Positions 19,339 to 29,523 of a stretch of DNA of 64,000 nucleotides are shown piece by piece. Origin of the DNA: Anastatus disparis (Eukaryota > Arthropoda > Insecta > Hymenoptera > Eupelmidae); the NCBI GenBank assembly GCA_017163975.1, contig JAFFSR010000351.1, positions 3,431,501 through 3,495,500 on the forward strand, in the 5' to 3' direction. The notes under the pieces were generated by a model that had not been told where the DNA came from, did no database searches, and saw nothing but the letters and a program-made list of their open reading frames with translations. Every line of letters begins with the position of its first letter. The first letter of the stretch is position 1. The position numbers and the translations under genes were made by a program.

Positions 19339-22300
19339 ATGGATGTACAGATCAAGAGTCAGACTGTTCCTCTATCTCTTCAAATTAAAACATACACTAA
19401 CATAATGAACAATGCAATTAAAACACAATTGAAAATTTTATATTGGAACGTCAGAAGTTTTATGAAGCGCAAAAAAGAAATTCAAAGTGAAGAATATAAT
19501 CCTATAAAATGTTCGGTCTTAAGATCATAATATCCTTGTCGGAGATCATAACGCACACCATGCGGCATAGAATTGCAAAAAAACGGATAAAAACGGCGAA
19601 AATCTACTTGAAAACATTGAAAAATACGATCTTTTCATTCACAACTACGATACATATACTCATTTTGATGAAAATTTAGAATCCAACATTGAACTTATTC
19701 TTCCTACAAACAATATTGCCGATAAAATTAAAACTCGCGTAGTAAACGAGACCTGGAGATCGGATCACTGCGCAATAAATGTAACATTAGACACTGAAAT
19801 ATCTATTTATGTGCAAAAATCGTATAAGCTCAGATCCAAAAGAGCTGACTGGAATAATGTCTTCGTACAATTAGATTCGACATATTTCCAATTATTCTCA
19901 AACGAATATGAACTGCTCTCCCCTTCAAAAAATACGATTTTTTTGTAAATATTGTATCTGATGCAATTAAAAGCAGCATACCTCAAAAAAAAAGTAATTG
20001 ATCCTAAAATACATACGAACCCTGTTGCCTGGTGGGTCAATGAATGTCAAGAAATGAGAAATGCAAGAAACACTGCCTTCAAAAATTGGCGCAAATCTAA
20101 TCTTGATCAAGACTATACAGAATATAAAAAATCGGTAGCCCAGACCCGGGATACCTTCCAAACAAAAAAACGACTCAGCTTCAAAACCTTTGTCGAATCA
20201 ATCAACTTACAAACTAATAATCAACACATATGGAACACCTACAAAATCTTTAAAAATGAATGGATAAAGATTCATCCCCAGCACAACACAGAAAATCTAC
20301 AAACAACAAGTTAAGAAAAAGAAATTAACGTAATCTGTCCTCAATTCAACATGGCCCTCGATAGCCGCAAACGCAACTCCTCACCAAGGCTCGATGGCAT
20401 ATATTATATGATAATAAAGAACCTTCCACTCAAATATGAACTCATTCTCGTCGACATATTTAATGACATGTACCAAGCAGGAGACTTTTAAACTGCTGGT
20501 AGCACTCATTTTGACATCTAATTAATAAGCCAGACGGCAAAAGTCTCCGTTAAATAGCCTTAACCTCCTCACTCTGTAAGCTTTTTGAAACCATCGTCAT
20601 AACTAAATTTTAGTTCTGGATAGAGCAAAATTCCGTTCTACCAGATAGTCAGAGCGTATTTCACGCCGGCCAATCTTGCTCTGATAATTCACTCCATCTT
20701 ACCATGAAAGCACAGCAGGCTTTTCGAAAATAAAAACCTTTGTTTGCTGCTTTTCTCGACGTATGTGGTGCTTCTGATAATGTAGACAACAACATCTTAC
20801 TAAAAAAACTAGCCGGAATAGGATGCCCTTACAAGCTACTACAGTTCATTAAATTTATCACATATGAAAGAATCATTCATACAAACAAATTCAACCATTA
20901 CAGATTATCATATAAAGGGGTTCTCTCAGGAGGCGTACTTAGTCCACTACTCTGAATCATATACGTCGCTGAAATCATTAAAAACATATCAAAAACAGTC
21001 ACTATATCACAGTTTGCTGACAACATTGCCCTTTATTCAATAAACAAAAATTCCCTTTAGAAAGCTATCACCACCATTGAAAACAATTCATTACACCTCG
21101 GACTATCTCTGGCAGTTAACAAGACAGTGTTTATCAATTTCAACAACCAAAACATCGCACCTGGAGACACTTCGATCAAAGTCAACAACTGCACCATTTA
21201 CTCATCAGAAACTACTCGCTTTCTAGGCATAATATTCGACCACAAGCTTTCGTTTCTCCCACAAATCAACGAGCTATATAAGAGATGCCAAAGATCTTCA
21301 AATACTCTCAAATACCTACAAGGAATTCGGTAGGGGGTTGATCCCTCCACGCTATTGTCCTTCTATAAGAGCCACATATGCTCCATAATAGAATATGCAA
21401 GCTATGTCTACTTTCCAACACGTGCTAGTCTTATCAACAACCTCGAGTGAATCCAATATTCCGCTATTTAATCAGCCCTTGGCTATCGCAAAACTACGCC
21501 TACAAACATACTGCTAGCGGAATCCAAGCTCCCTTGCATATGCGACAGAAGCAAATTCCTATGCCAAACTTACTTAACAAAAGTTCTTTCCAACGTATCT
21601 CTTCCAGTCAACAAACTTATAAACATACATCATAAAAATGAAAAGAAAAAAAAGAAAGCGAAAAAGACTATTTGCAACCTGCATCAACAATGTATTTCAA
21701 CACTGGCCTCTCCTCTTCAAAACAAAAAAATACAGTCTATTCCAATACACCTACAGAACAGTCACAACTTCTATTCCGATGAATTCTGACTTGGGCACAT
21801 TAATTAAAAATCATACGATTCCTAATTCCGAATTTAAACAGCAATACAACACAGAAGACTCTAACTTAATATCCACGGACGAAAGTCAAAGACCTAACTC
21901 TCTCTCAGTAGGTACTTCCTGCATATGTTTAAACCTAAATATAATAAAAACCCAAAGCTTAAATGAGCATAGCTCCGTATTGACCGCTGAATGTACAGCC
22001 ATAACTGACGCAATGGACATTGCATTAAACAACCTCAATACACATAACTGTATTTTCTCTGATTCTTTAGGCGTACTAAAAAGCTTAGTAAATATATCAC
22101 TTAACATCAAAACAAATTCTCCCATATATGAAATGAAAAAGAAATACATTGAATTCATGGAGAAAAAAGAAACTGGTTTCATTAACTTCTATTGGCTATC
22201 GTTACACACGGGAATCACAGAGAATGAAATTGCAGATTAAACAGCCAAAGAAGCTTGCCTCATCTCTGAAGGCGCAACTACTCCTATCATTTGCAAAGAC

Positions 22301-22705
22301 CTACACGCACTCTATAAAGAAAAAATGTTAACAGACACAAAACTAAACATTATTAATTCAGCACAAACAAAAGGCAAAGGGTTCTTTAAATAATTCTATA
22401 ATAAAAATCTTCTCCGTGAACTTATAGTCATAATCAACCGCTGTCGTGCCGATCACTACAACCTAGCTGCATCTCTAGCTCGAGTATCCATAATCAATAA
22501 TCCAAGATGTCCTTGCCTCAAATATGACCAAAATCTTGATCACGTCATTTGGCAGTGCAGTCTTTATGACACTCATCGCAAAAAATTATTACAAGATCTC
22601 ACTAATCAAAACTTACAATTACCTATTGACATAAATGTATTACTACACGCACCAAATGTAACTGATTTATCCTCTGTACTACCGTTTCTCAAAAAATGTA
22701 GTTAA
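19339..22705 (+). pseudogene. LINE ORF2: endonuclease, reverse transcriptase, RNase H, degenerate
   Basis: ATG at 19339 leads to LKILYWNVRSF, the start of the apurinic endonuclease. After a deletion, a frame with GDHNAHH and WRSDHCAINV holds the GDxNxxH and SDH catalytic motifs. A basic linker follows (19952-20314). The reverse transcriptase shows FLDVCGASDNV, GGVLSPLL and, near 21010, FADN where the active site is normally FADD/YADD. RNase H (21638-22240) shows the Glu of TAECTA, Asp of FSDSLGVLKSL and HTGITENEIAD. A terminal CPC..D.NLDHVIWQC knuckle ends at 22705. Many stops and frameshifts make it inactive. Confidence 0.85.
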
Positions 22706-22803
22706 AAAATATAAGCTCTGTACTCTCTTACTATGTAACACTATGTAAACTACTGTTTGGCAAATAAATCATAATTGATTTAATGCTTTCAATAAAAAAA
22801 AAA

Positions 22804-22816
22804 AAGTTATACAAAG
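22804..22816. repeat. 13-bp target-site duplication, right copy
   Basis: AAGTTATACAAAG, identical to 17964-17976. Confidence 0.9.
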
Positions 22817-23115
22817 CTAACCTATTCCTACGTACTAAGTGACAATGTTAATGGGTGGAAGCAAGATGGGTACTGCGGACTGGTGATAAAGTTTAAATAC
22901 GACAATTCTTGTTTCAACTTAAACTATTTTTTTTGCATTTATTAATAAAAATAATAATAATCTAGAAAATAATTACAGCGCAGACGAAAAAATAATAAAG
23001 AACAAAAATTAAATTATATTTATTTTGTTTAGAGTAATGTTCCGTGTGCCGGAATCAAGAAAGAAAAATTTTAGTTGTCTTCTTGGCTGCTAGGTGGCGC
23101 AAGTTCGTATTTTTC
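22817..23115. other. AT-rich flank, no gene seen
   Basis: Original sequence right of the LINE insertion. No frame, repeat or structure recognised. Confidence 0.5.
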
Positions 23116-23382
23116 GGCTGTAACCTTAAAGTATATACTACTAGAGGCAGCTCTGTATGCGCTATACACGTGGTTGAGTTGAGAAAGAGAAAGGTATATT
23201 GAGGTTGATAGATATCTCTTTTTCTCCAGCACGTAATTGGTCTGTTTTGTTCCTTACTCCTTAATCATATGTCGGAGAAAAAAGATAGCTATCAACCTTA
23301 GTATACTCTTCTTTTTCTTAATCTAACCACGCGCACGGCAAATTCAGAGCTGCCTCTAGTAGTTATGCTCTAAGGTTGTAAC
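23116..23382. mobile_element. Imperfect inverted-repeat MITE E
   Basis: Arms of about 110 bases: GGCTGTAACCTTAAAG with CTACTAGAGGCAGCTCTG on the left and the complementary CAGAGCTGCCTCTAGTAG and CTCTAAGGTTGTAAC on the right. A second matched block is GAGGTTGATAGATATCT against AGATAGCTATCAACCTT. No coding capacity. Confidence 0.75.
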
Positions 23383-23638
23383 AAAATAAAACAGAAAAAG
23401 ATACAACGGTTAATTACGCAAGAATATTAATATGTCGGGTAAGCTCGCGAACTACTTTGTCGACGGTAGTTAACATGAAGTTCAAGCGTGGACGGTATCG
23501 GAGCCAGGTAAGGTAATACAGGAAATATCACGGAGGTAACCCCCTAAGCCATGAGTGGAGAAGAGGAGAGAGATTTTGGTCAGAAACTAATGGAGGAGTC
23601 TACCCCGACCAGAGATGGTGGAGGTGCAAACTAGGAGT

Positions 23639-23775
23639 CAGTGTCGCGCAATCCCACCCTTACACTGATGAAAAGATCGGAGACTACATCGGGCAATCCC
23701 TTCTTTACGTAGCTTGAGACAGGAGTATAAGTAAGGATCTCTTCCACTGTGTCGAGCAATCCCACTCTTACACAG
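23639..23775. other. Three 29-nt hairpins with conserved 17-nt loops
   Basis: Hairpins at 23639-23667, 23684-23712 and 23747-23775 are each exactly 29 bases: a 6-bp stem and a 17-base loop of consensus CGNGCAATCCCWYYYTT. Stems are CAGTGT/ACACTG, CTACAT/ACGTAG (one mismatch) and CTGTGT/ACACAG. The stem bases change together while the loop is kept, which is the mark of selected base pairing. A minus-strand open frame (23631-23879) repeats VRVGLxDT for the same reason and may be only a shadow. The region 23430-23890 is richer in GC than its flanks. Identity unknown. Confidence 0.6.
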
Positions 23776-23889
23776 AGGAAGGGGAGAAAAGTTTCTGTGG
23801 CTCGGTGGCTCGCTTTATATATGCTACGGAGCTCGCTATTCCTATTGCGGGAGTAGCGCCTCGTAGCAGCTGAGCGCAAGTACTATGTC

Positions 23890-24423
23890 TAGCGCAATTT
23901 TTAAATCGTCACACTAGTCGGAGATGAAATTTTTTATTTTTCCTTTCCAACTATGGTAAGCATAAGTTTTCTTACCATTTCTTTGGGTTTTCTTTTATAG
24001 GTCTATTTAAATATATCGGACTTCCATTCCTGAATTTTGACTTCAGATCCTTCAAAAAACGGAATCTAAAATAATTTAGAATTATTTACTATTAATAGTA
24101 ATATATATTAAATTAAAAACAAGTATTAATTACCATTTCATTCTTCACATAATCTTTCGGTTGATTATTTATAATAGTCTGTAAGAATATAATATTGTAA
24201 TATTGAAAGAAATACGTTAATAAAAAAAAACAAATAAAAATTTTACGCTTATTTCGTCAATGCTAATTAATTTCGTGAATTCTATTATTTTTTTTTATTT
24301 TTTGATATCCTCTTTTGTTACTTAAAATAAAGACACATTATGTTAGAAATAAATGTATAGATTTTATTAGATATGAATATTCGATTTTTTTTTATAATAT
24401 TAATTTTGCAAAATAATAACGTT
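23890..24423. other. AT-rich, no gene seen
   Basis: Low-complexity A/T-rich sequence, nothing recognised. Confidence 0.5.
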
Positions 24424-24706
24424 TTAAGAGAAGGCCGTGTAGCTCTGTCCTTGTCTAATCTCAATTTTTTTTATTATTATTAAATTAAATACTGTTATAC
24501 AAAAGTAAGGGCATAGTCCAATAGATTTCAGGACGAGCAAACGATTCTATTCTATGAAAAAGTGTTAAGTTTTCATAGAATAGGATCGTTTGCTCGTCCT
24601 GAAATCTATTGAGCTATGCCCTTATTTTTGTATAAAAATATTTAATTTATTAATAATAAAAAAAATTGAGATTAGACAAGGGCAGAGCTACACGGCATTC
24701 TCTTAA
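24424..24706. mobile_element. Palindromic MITE D1 with TTAA edges
   Basis: A near-perfect palindrome of about 275 bases. TTAA lies at both edges (24424-24427, 24703-24706), followed inward by AGAG..GGCCGTGTAGCTCTG on the left and its complement on the right. Long arms (AATCTCAATTTTTTTTATTA) flank a second perfect inner palindrome around CAGGACGAGCAAACGATTC. Related elements are D2 (53078-53258) and fragment D3 (49689-49714). The TTAA edges suggest piggyBac-type mobilisation but could also be part of the terminal repeat. Confidence 0.85.
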
Positions 24707-24942
24707 ATCAACTGCGTGTTCTAGCATAAAATAAGAAATGTAAATATCATTAAGTTTTACATTTGAATAATATTAATTAAAAAATATTAATTTACTAATA
24801 TTTTATTAAAAAAAAACATAAGTTAGAAAAATTTCGGGAAACACATTGACGTATTAATTTTTTATTAGAACTAGGTATCCTTTCAAGATCTGATCCATTA
24901 CCACTACCACGTACAGCGTCATTTAATTTTCTGAATAGTTGC

Positions 24943-26094
24943 TGTTACATCCACATAATCACAGATATATGAAAAATCATTTTTCATTTTAATTTTTTTT
25001 TAACCTTTTGTTATATGTGCATACATATATATAATTATATATACGCATATACATTATGCATGCATATAAACATGCAATATTTGCAGTTCATTCTCCCGAT
25101 AACATATATTTTTTTAAACATGTATTTATAAAAATAAAATAAAATAAATTTTATATTGGATAGTTAGTATTAAGGAATAATTCTAAGTCTCTTTATATTC
25201 GTAAAACCAAGTCAGTTAGCGAGGCGCAAATGCTATTCAGCATTTTTAGGCGCGATAAGAAGATATCCTCTGTCAAAAAATCTGAGACTTTGGAGAGCTT
25301 CTCACGACCGAATTGGCCAATGGGACTCTTTTAAAGTTTAAGCAAGTTATATTTTTTTTCTCTTTTCTTCTCCAAAATTCGCATCTACCTTGCAACAAAA
25401 AAGATTTATTATTAGTCAGTCCGCAGCTAGACCTCACAAGGGTAGCACCTTCTTTTCTCTTGCACATAGACCAAGTATAGAATTATATCATTAAAACACT
25501 TGTAACTCGCGTTTTATTTCCTCAAAAATTATATTACAAGGGAAATAACTTAACTCAATTGCGCGCTCAATTTAACAAGTCGTTTTAACATAAATCATAA
25601 TTATATACAACTTACAAAAAAAAGGGTGCGTTAACAATAAAAAATAAAAAACTTATTTTCTTTTTTCAATCGAACCAATAATAAATAAAGTGCTACCGAG
25701 GTTTCTTCAATCTATCACTGTAAACTCGCGCAGCTCACTTGTTAAGATTTTTTGTACAATATTTATAATAAATTTAAATAAATATCATTATTACAAAATA
25801 AATACAAAAAAAAACAAAATTTTAAATTCTGTGAACATAAATATCATTGATCCAGACCTAACCCAGTTAGCAAGCGGGCAACCAGAGAGGAGCACTACGC
25901 TCTTCAAATATAAGTTATTTTCATAGCAGACTCCTTGCTTTCGACCACGCAGCCAGCAGTTAAGATAAGGTAAGTGATTAAGCTCCTCTATCCCGCAGTC
26001 TTCTGAAAATAAAAAATAATTAACAATACCAACAAGAAATATCCCAAACAAACACATGTCCGAGTAAACCTATTTAAGGTGACCGGACATAACA
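24943..26094 (+). repeat. 5' LTR
   Basis: Begins TGTTACATCC and ends GACATAACA. It matches 35116-36265 along its length. It contains AATAAA signals and, near its end, a hairpin ATGTCCG (26056-26062) with CGGACAT (26084-26090) that is preserved in both LTRs. Confidence 0.92.
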
Positions 26095-26199
26095 AATGCT
26101 GACAGCGACATTGGTATATTTCTTGTCAAATAACTAATAAACACTAACAAATTTTTTTTTATTACTAACTACCTGTTTTTTTTTTTACTAATTAATTAC

Positions 26200-26710
26200 A
26201 CTCGAAATGCTCTCTATCACAGGGAAACACTAAATAATATTAGACAAAATACTTGTATTAGATGAGCATAAAGTAAAGATTTTTCGATCTGTTAACTTAT
26301 TTATAAGTTGATAAATCAAAAATAAAATCTAATAACGCCTTTCTTATTTGAAATACATTGTTCAAAACGTTTTCTATTGCAGGGAAACGCTAGGTAACTA
26401 GACAAAATACTTGCTTTAGATGAACGTAGAACTAATATTTTCAATTCTTAATTTGTTTATAAATTAATTACTCGAAAACCAAATATTCGAAGCGTTCTCT
26501 ATCACAGGGGAACGCAAGACAAAATACTTGTCTTAGATGAGCGCAGATCAGTGTTTGAGATATTAATTTATTTATAAATCAATAATTTGAAGAAGAATAA
26601 AAACAGAAAAAGAAAGAATACTAAATAAATTGTTCAAAACGTTCTCTATCGCAGGGAAACGCTAGATAACTAGACAAAATACTTGCTTTAGATGAGCATA
26701 GAACATTTAT
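26200..26710 (+). repeat. Four leader tandem repeats with hairpin cores
   Basis: Copies near 26205, 26365, 26490 and 26640 share a core CTATCACAGGGAAACGCTAG followed by GACAAAATACTTG and TTAGATGAGC. Units are about 130 to 160 bases. The core is flanked by complementary bases in some copies (GCGTTC...GAACGC around 26495; CGTTTTC...GAAACG around 26370). Position between the 5' LTR and gag parallels the insulator array in Drosophila gypsy, but I did not find its Su(Hw) site consensus. Confidence 0.75.
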
Positions 26711-26999
26711 TTGAATTCTTATTTATTTATACATAAATTAACAAATAAATCAATAAATCTAACATTAAGTAAAAGTAAATACTTTACTTCTTTCTGTTTC
26801 TATAACTAACATTTTTCTGAAGTAACAATCTTTACGTTACAATTAGCTAAAATAAATACTTAGTCAATCAGCTTATCTAACGCAAGGCGTAAGATTAAAC
26901 TAACGCTTATACATTTACTTTTAATTTTCCCTTTGCTACTTTTTCTTATGTTAATATGAAGTGAACCATTTTTCTTTCTTTGCAAATGTAATTCTGCAC

Positions 27000-27120
27000 T
27001 AACTTAGTTAAAAATGAATGTTTTTTTTGTTGTTTTTTTTTCTTTTTTTTCTTTTTTCATTTTTTTTTTGTTTTTTGTTTCTCTTCTTCTTTCTTTTTTT
27101 TTCCTTTCTCTGACAGGGTT
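27000..27120 (+). repeat. T-rich low-complexity tract
   Basis: Long T runs with scattered C and G in the leader ahead of the hairpins. Confidence 0.7.
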
Positions 27121-27124
27121 TACA

Positions 27125-27409
27125 GTTTTTGAGCCTCACGGCGTAAAACTCGTAAATTATTTTTTCATGCTCAACAGCATTTAAAAATTTCTGGTGGAGA
27201 GTAAAGAAAATTTTTTTTTAATCATAACGTTTTATTTCTTGAGGGTCTTGTAGGTCTTGAGCTTCACGGCATAAGACTTGAGATTCGCCGTTTGTGCTTA
27301 ACAGCACGAAGGGCTCAACCTGAAGAAAATAAAAAAGCGAAGAAACAAGTCGACCCAATATCTGGAAGTTTATTTTCAATTTTGGCTCAGCTTCATCGCT
27401 TAACAGCGA
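27125..27409 (+). promoter_or_regulatory. Repeated leader hairpins (candidate packaging signal)
   Basis: Two motifs recur. Motif 1, at 27125-27149 and 27254-27277, has stems GTTTT/AAAAC and GTCTT/AAGAC closing a loop with the conserved core GAGCYTCACGGC. Motif 2, at 27167-27180, 27294-27307 and 27396-27409, is a 14-base hairpin: ATGCT-CAAC-AGCAT, GTGCT-TAAC-AGCAC and TCGCT-TAAC-AGCGA. The outer stem bases differ between copies but stay complementary, while GCT-YAAC-AGC is fixed. Retroviral leaders use repeated small hairpins for genome dimerisation and packaging, so that role is a reasonable inference. Confidence 0.6.
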
Positions 27410-28149
27410 CAAAAGACTTAAAAAGAGAAAAGAGACAATTAGGTGTTGGAGCAACTTTTCTCTAATAAATATTTTTTTTTTCCTCCTTCTCTCCTTTTTT
27501 CTTTTTTTCCTCTCTTCAAATAATCATTTTTTTTCTTTTTGGTTTTGCTTTTTTTTTCTGCTTTCCTACTTATTTCTACAGTAAATAAGAGATAATAAAA
27601 GAAGAGGCTTTGGCCTAAGATAAGGCAAACAGCAGATAAGCTAAGTCTACAAGGAGAGGCCAGAGCGCGTTTTATAGGGTTGGTCAAAGAAAACGACATT
27701 GATCTAGAGCCACAATTTTTACTACCGAGAAAGAAAATCGGCCCAAAAAGGGGTTTAGTCGTCACCCATACGTAATCGACACACCAGCTAAATATTTAAT
27801 AACTCCCTCCCCGGATACGACAACCGCAACAACAGCGCGTTGTAATCGATTTGAGTCTCGAAGAAGTACAACCCGCACCAGCTCCACTATCGCCCTTGTA
27901 AGTTGACCAAGCCGGTCAACATATGCAGTCGAAAAATAATCTAATTACTATCGATTAAAAAATTTTCTTATATCGCGTTTCCTTTTCTTCTATAAGTAAG
28001 GAGTATTCCATTTAAAATTTTTTTTTCTTCTCCCTTTTCTCAAAATTAACCTAAGAAATCAATCTTTATATATAAATAGCAATTTATAATAATAATTGCA
28101 CAAGCAATAGCCTATTTTTAAATAGCCTAGATTTTAAATATCTTATAAA

Positions 28150-29523
28150 ATGGCTACCGGAGGAATTGACGACAAAGATTTGCCGCTCACCGAAGAGGAG
28201 TTGAGACTATACGCTAACAACTTAAAAGAACGCGAACAAAGAATTAAGGATTTAGAACAAGCGCTTGAGAATCGTGAGAAGAAAGTCCTAAGTGAGGCAG
28301 AACGGTTAAAGCAGGACGCGATGGACTCGTTAAATGTAGAAAAGGAACGCGTTCAAATGCTTGAAAAGGAACTCGAAAAAGAAAGAAAACGCCGCAAAAA
28401 TCTTGAAATTACCATATCGGACACTGCCTCTAGTTTATCAAATTTTCCCTTAGCACAAATTAATAAAATAGATTTGGGATCTCAAAATAAAACGAATTCG
28501 AGATTAAAGTCAATAGACGAAACTGAGGAGTCGATAGAGGATGTAATAACTCAATTAGTAAAAATGCGCCGTGACATAGATCGAATGCGTGCAACTCGCT
28601 CAACGTCCCCCGCACCGCAAGCACAGCAAACATTACCACCAGACCCAGCATCAAGACCTAATAATAATCTAGCAGAACCACAGAACTCATGGACTGTGCC
28701 ACCAAGCATTTACATAAAGGAGACCTTAAACAGCATACCAAAATTTGACGGAACAAACTTAATACCTTTTGTCAGAGCATGCAAACGCGCAACTCAAATA
28801 GTTCCTCAGCACCTTGAGAGAGAGTTAATAAAGTTAGTGAAAAATAACCTCGAAGACAAAGCATATATCGCATTTGAGCATAATAACTTCAAGACACTGG
28901 ACGAATTCGTTAATAGACTAAAATCCGTTTTTGCCCCCACAGAAACTCTAAACAATCTAAGAGGTAAACTTGACCAAATTTATAAGGGAAGGAACGAGTC
29001 ACTGCTTAATTTTATTACACGAATCGTTGACCTTAAAGTAGCTGTTATCGATCGAAAATGTTTCGATATCAACAATGAATTAACTCGCAACGAACTTTCT
29101 GTAATCGAAGGATTTCGAGATGGCTCACCGCCGGAATTTAGGCAAAGGCTTAAAAACCCAGCAAGCTCATCTCTGAACGAACTATTCGACGATGCAATCG
29201 CGGTAGATAAGTAGATTGATAGGGACAACTTGAAGCATGGATATAAGATCTTCAAAAGAAATAAAAATCTTTATGAAAGCAGACGAGAAACGAATGAAGC
29301 AACAGCTGTTAAACCGGATGGGCCACGAGCAACCACATCTAATCAGGGGAGATACAACCAGACTAACAACCAATCAAATGACAGAAGCAAAAGTTTTAAT
29401 AACAATTACCAGATAAAAGTATGTGCCTATTGCAAAAACAGAGGTCATGTAAAGGAAGAGTACCGTAAATTAAAATGGGTCAAAGAGAATCGACAAAAAA
29501 ACAAGACGAACGCTCCAGCGTAG
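28150..29523 (+). pseudogene. gag: gag of the LTR element, one in-frame stop
   Basis: ATG at 28150 opens MATGGIDDKDLPLTEEELR. Residues about 15 to 100 form a charged coiled coil, followed by a proline-rich linker and a helical capsid-like region (PKFDGTNLIPFVRACKRAT onwards) similar in layout to gypsy Gag. A TAG at 29212-29214 interrupts, but the same frame continues to TAG at 29521. The nucleocapsid part holds CAYCKNRGHVKEEYRK, a CCHC knuckle whose last Cys is Tyr. Gag assembles the particle and binds the RNA. The -1 frameshift site lies just before its end. Confidence 0.85.

Larger units (their letters stand above)
17977..22803 (+). mobile_element. Non-LTR retrotransposon (I/R1/LOA-type, RNase H-bearing)
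   Basis: A 4.83-kb insertion bounded by perfect 13-bp direct repeats and ending in an A-rich tail (AATAAAAAAAAAAAA). It has a 192-base 5' leader, ORF1 (gag-like), ORF2 with apurinic endonuclease, reverse transcriptase and RNase H, and a terminal cysteine-histidine knuckle. The intact duplication and leader indicate a full-length insertion, but the ORFs carry many stops and the endonuclease has an internal deletion. It landed beside the decayed coiled-coil gene. Confidence 0.92.

Noticed and set aside
23660..23690. CTGATGA in the first hairpin as a hammerhead core
   Set aside because: No GAAA after a stem II, and no stem I or III.
23639..23775. CRISPR-like array of 29-nt repeats
   Set aside because: Only three hairpin units with unequal spacing in a eukaryotic setting; no cas gene.
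26095..26130. Primer binding site directly after the 5' LTR
   Set aside because: The sequence after the LTR does not start with TGG, and the TTGGTATATTTC 16 bases further is not a convincing match to a tRNA end.
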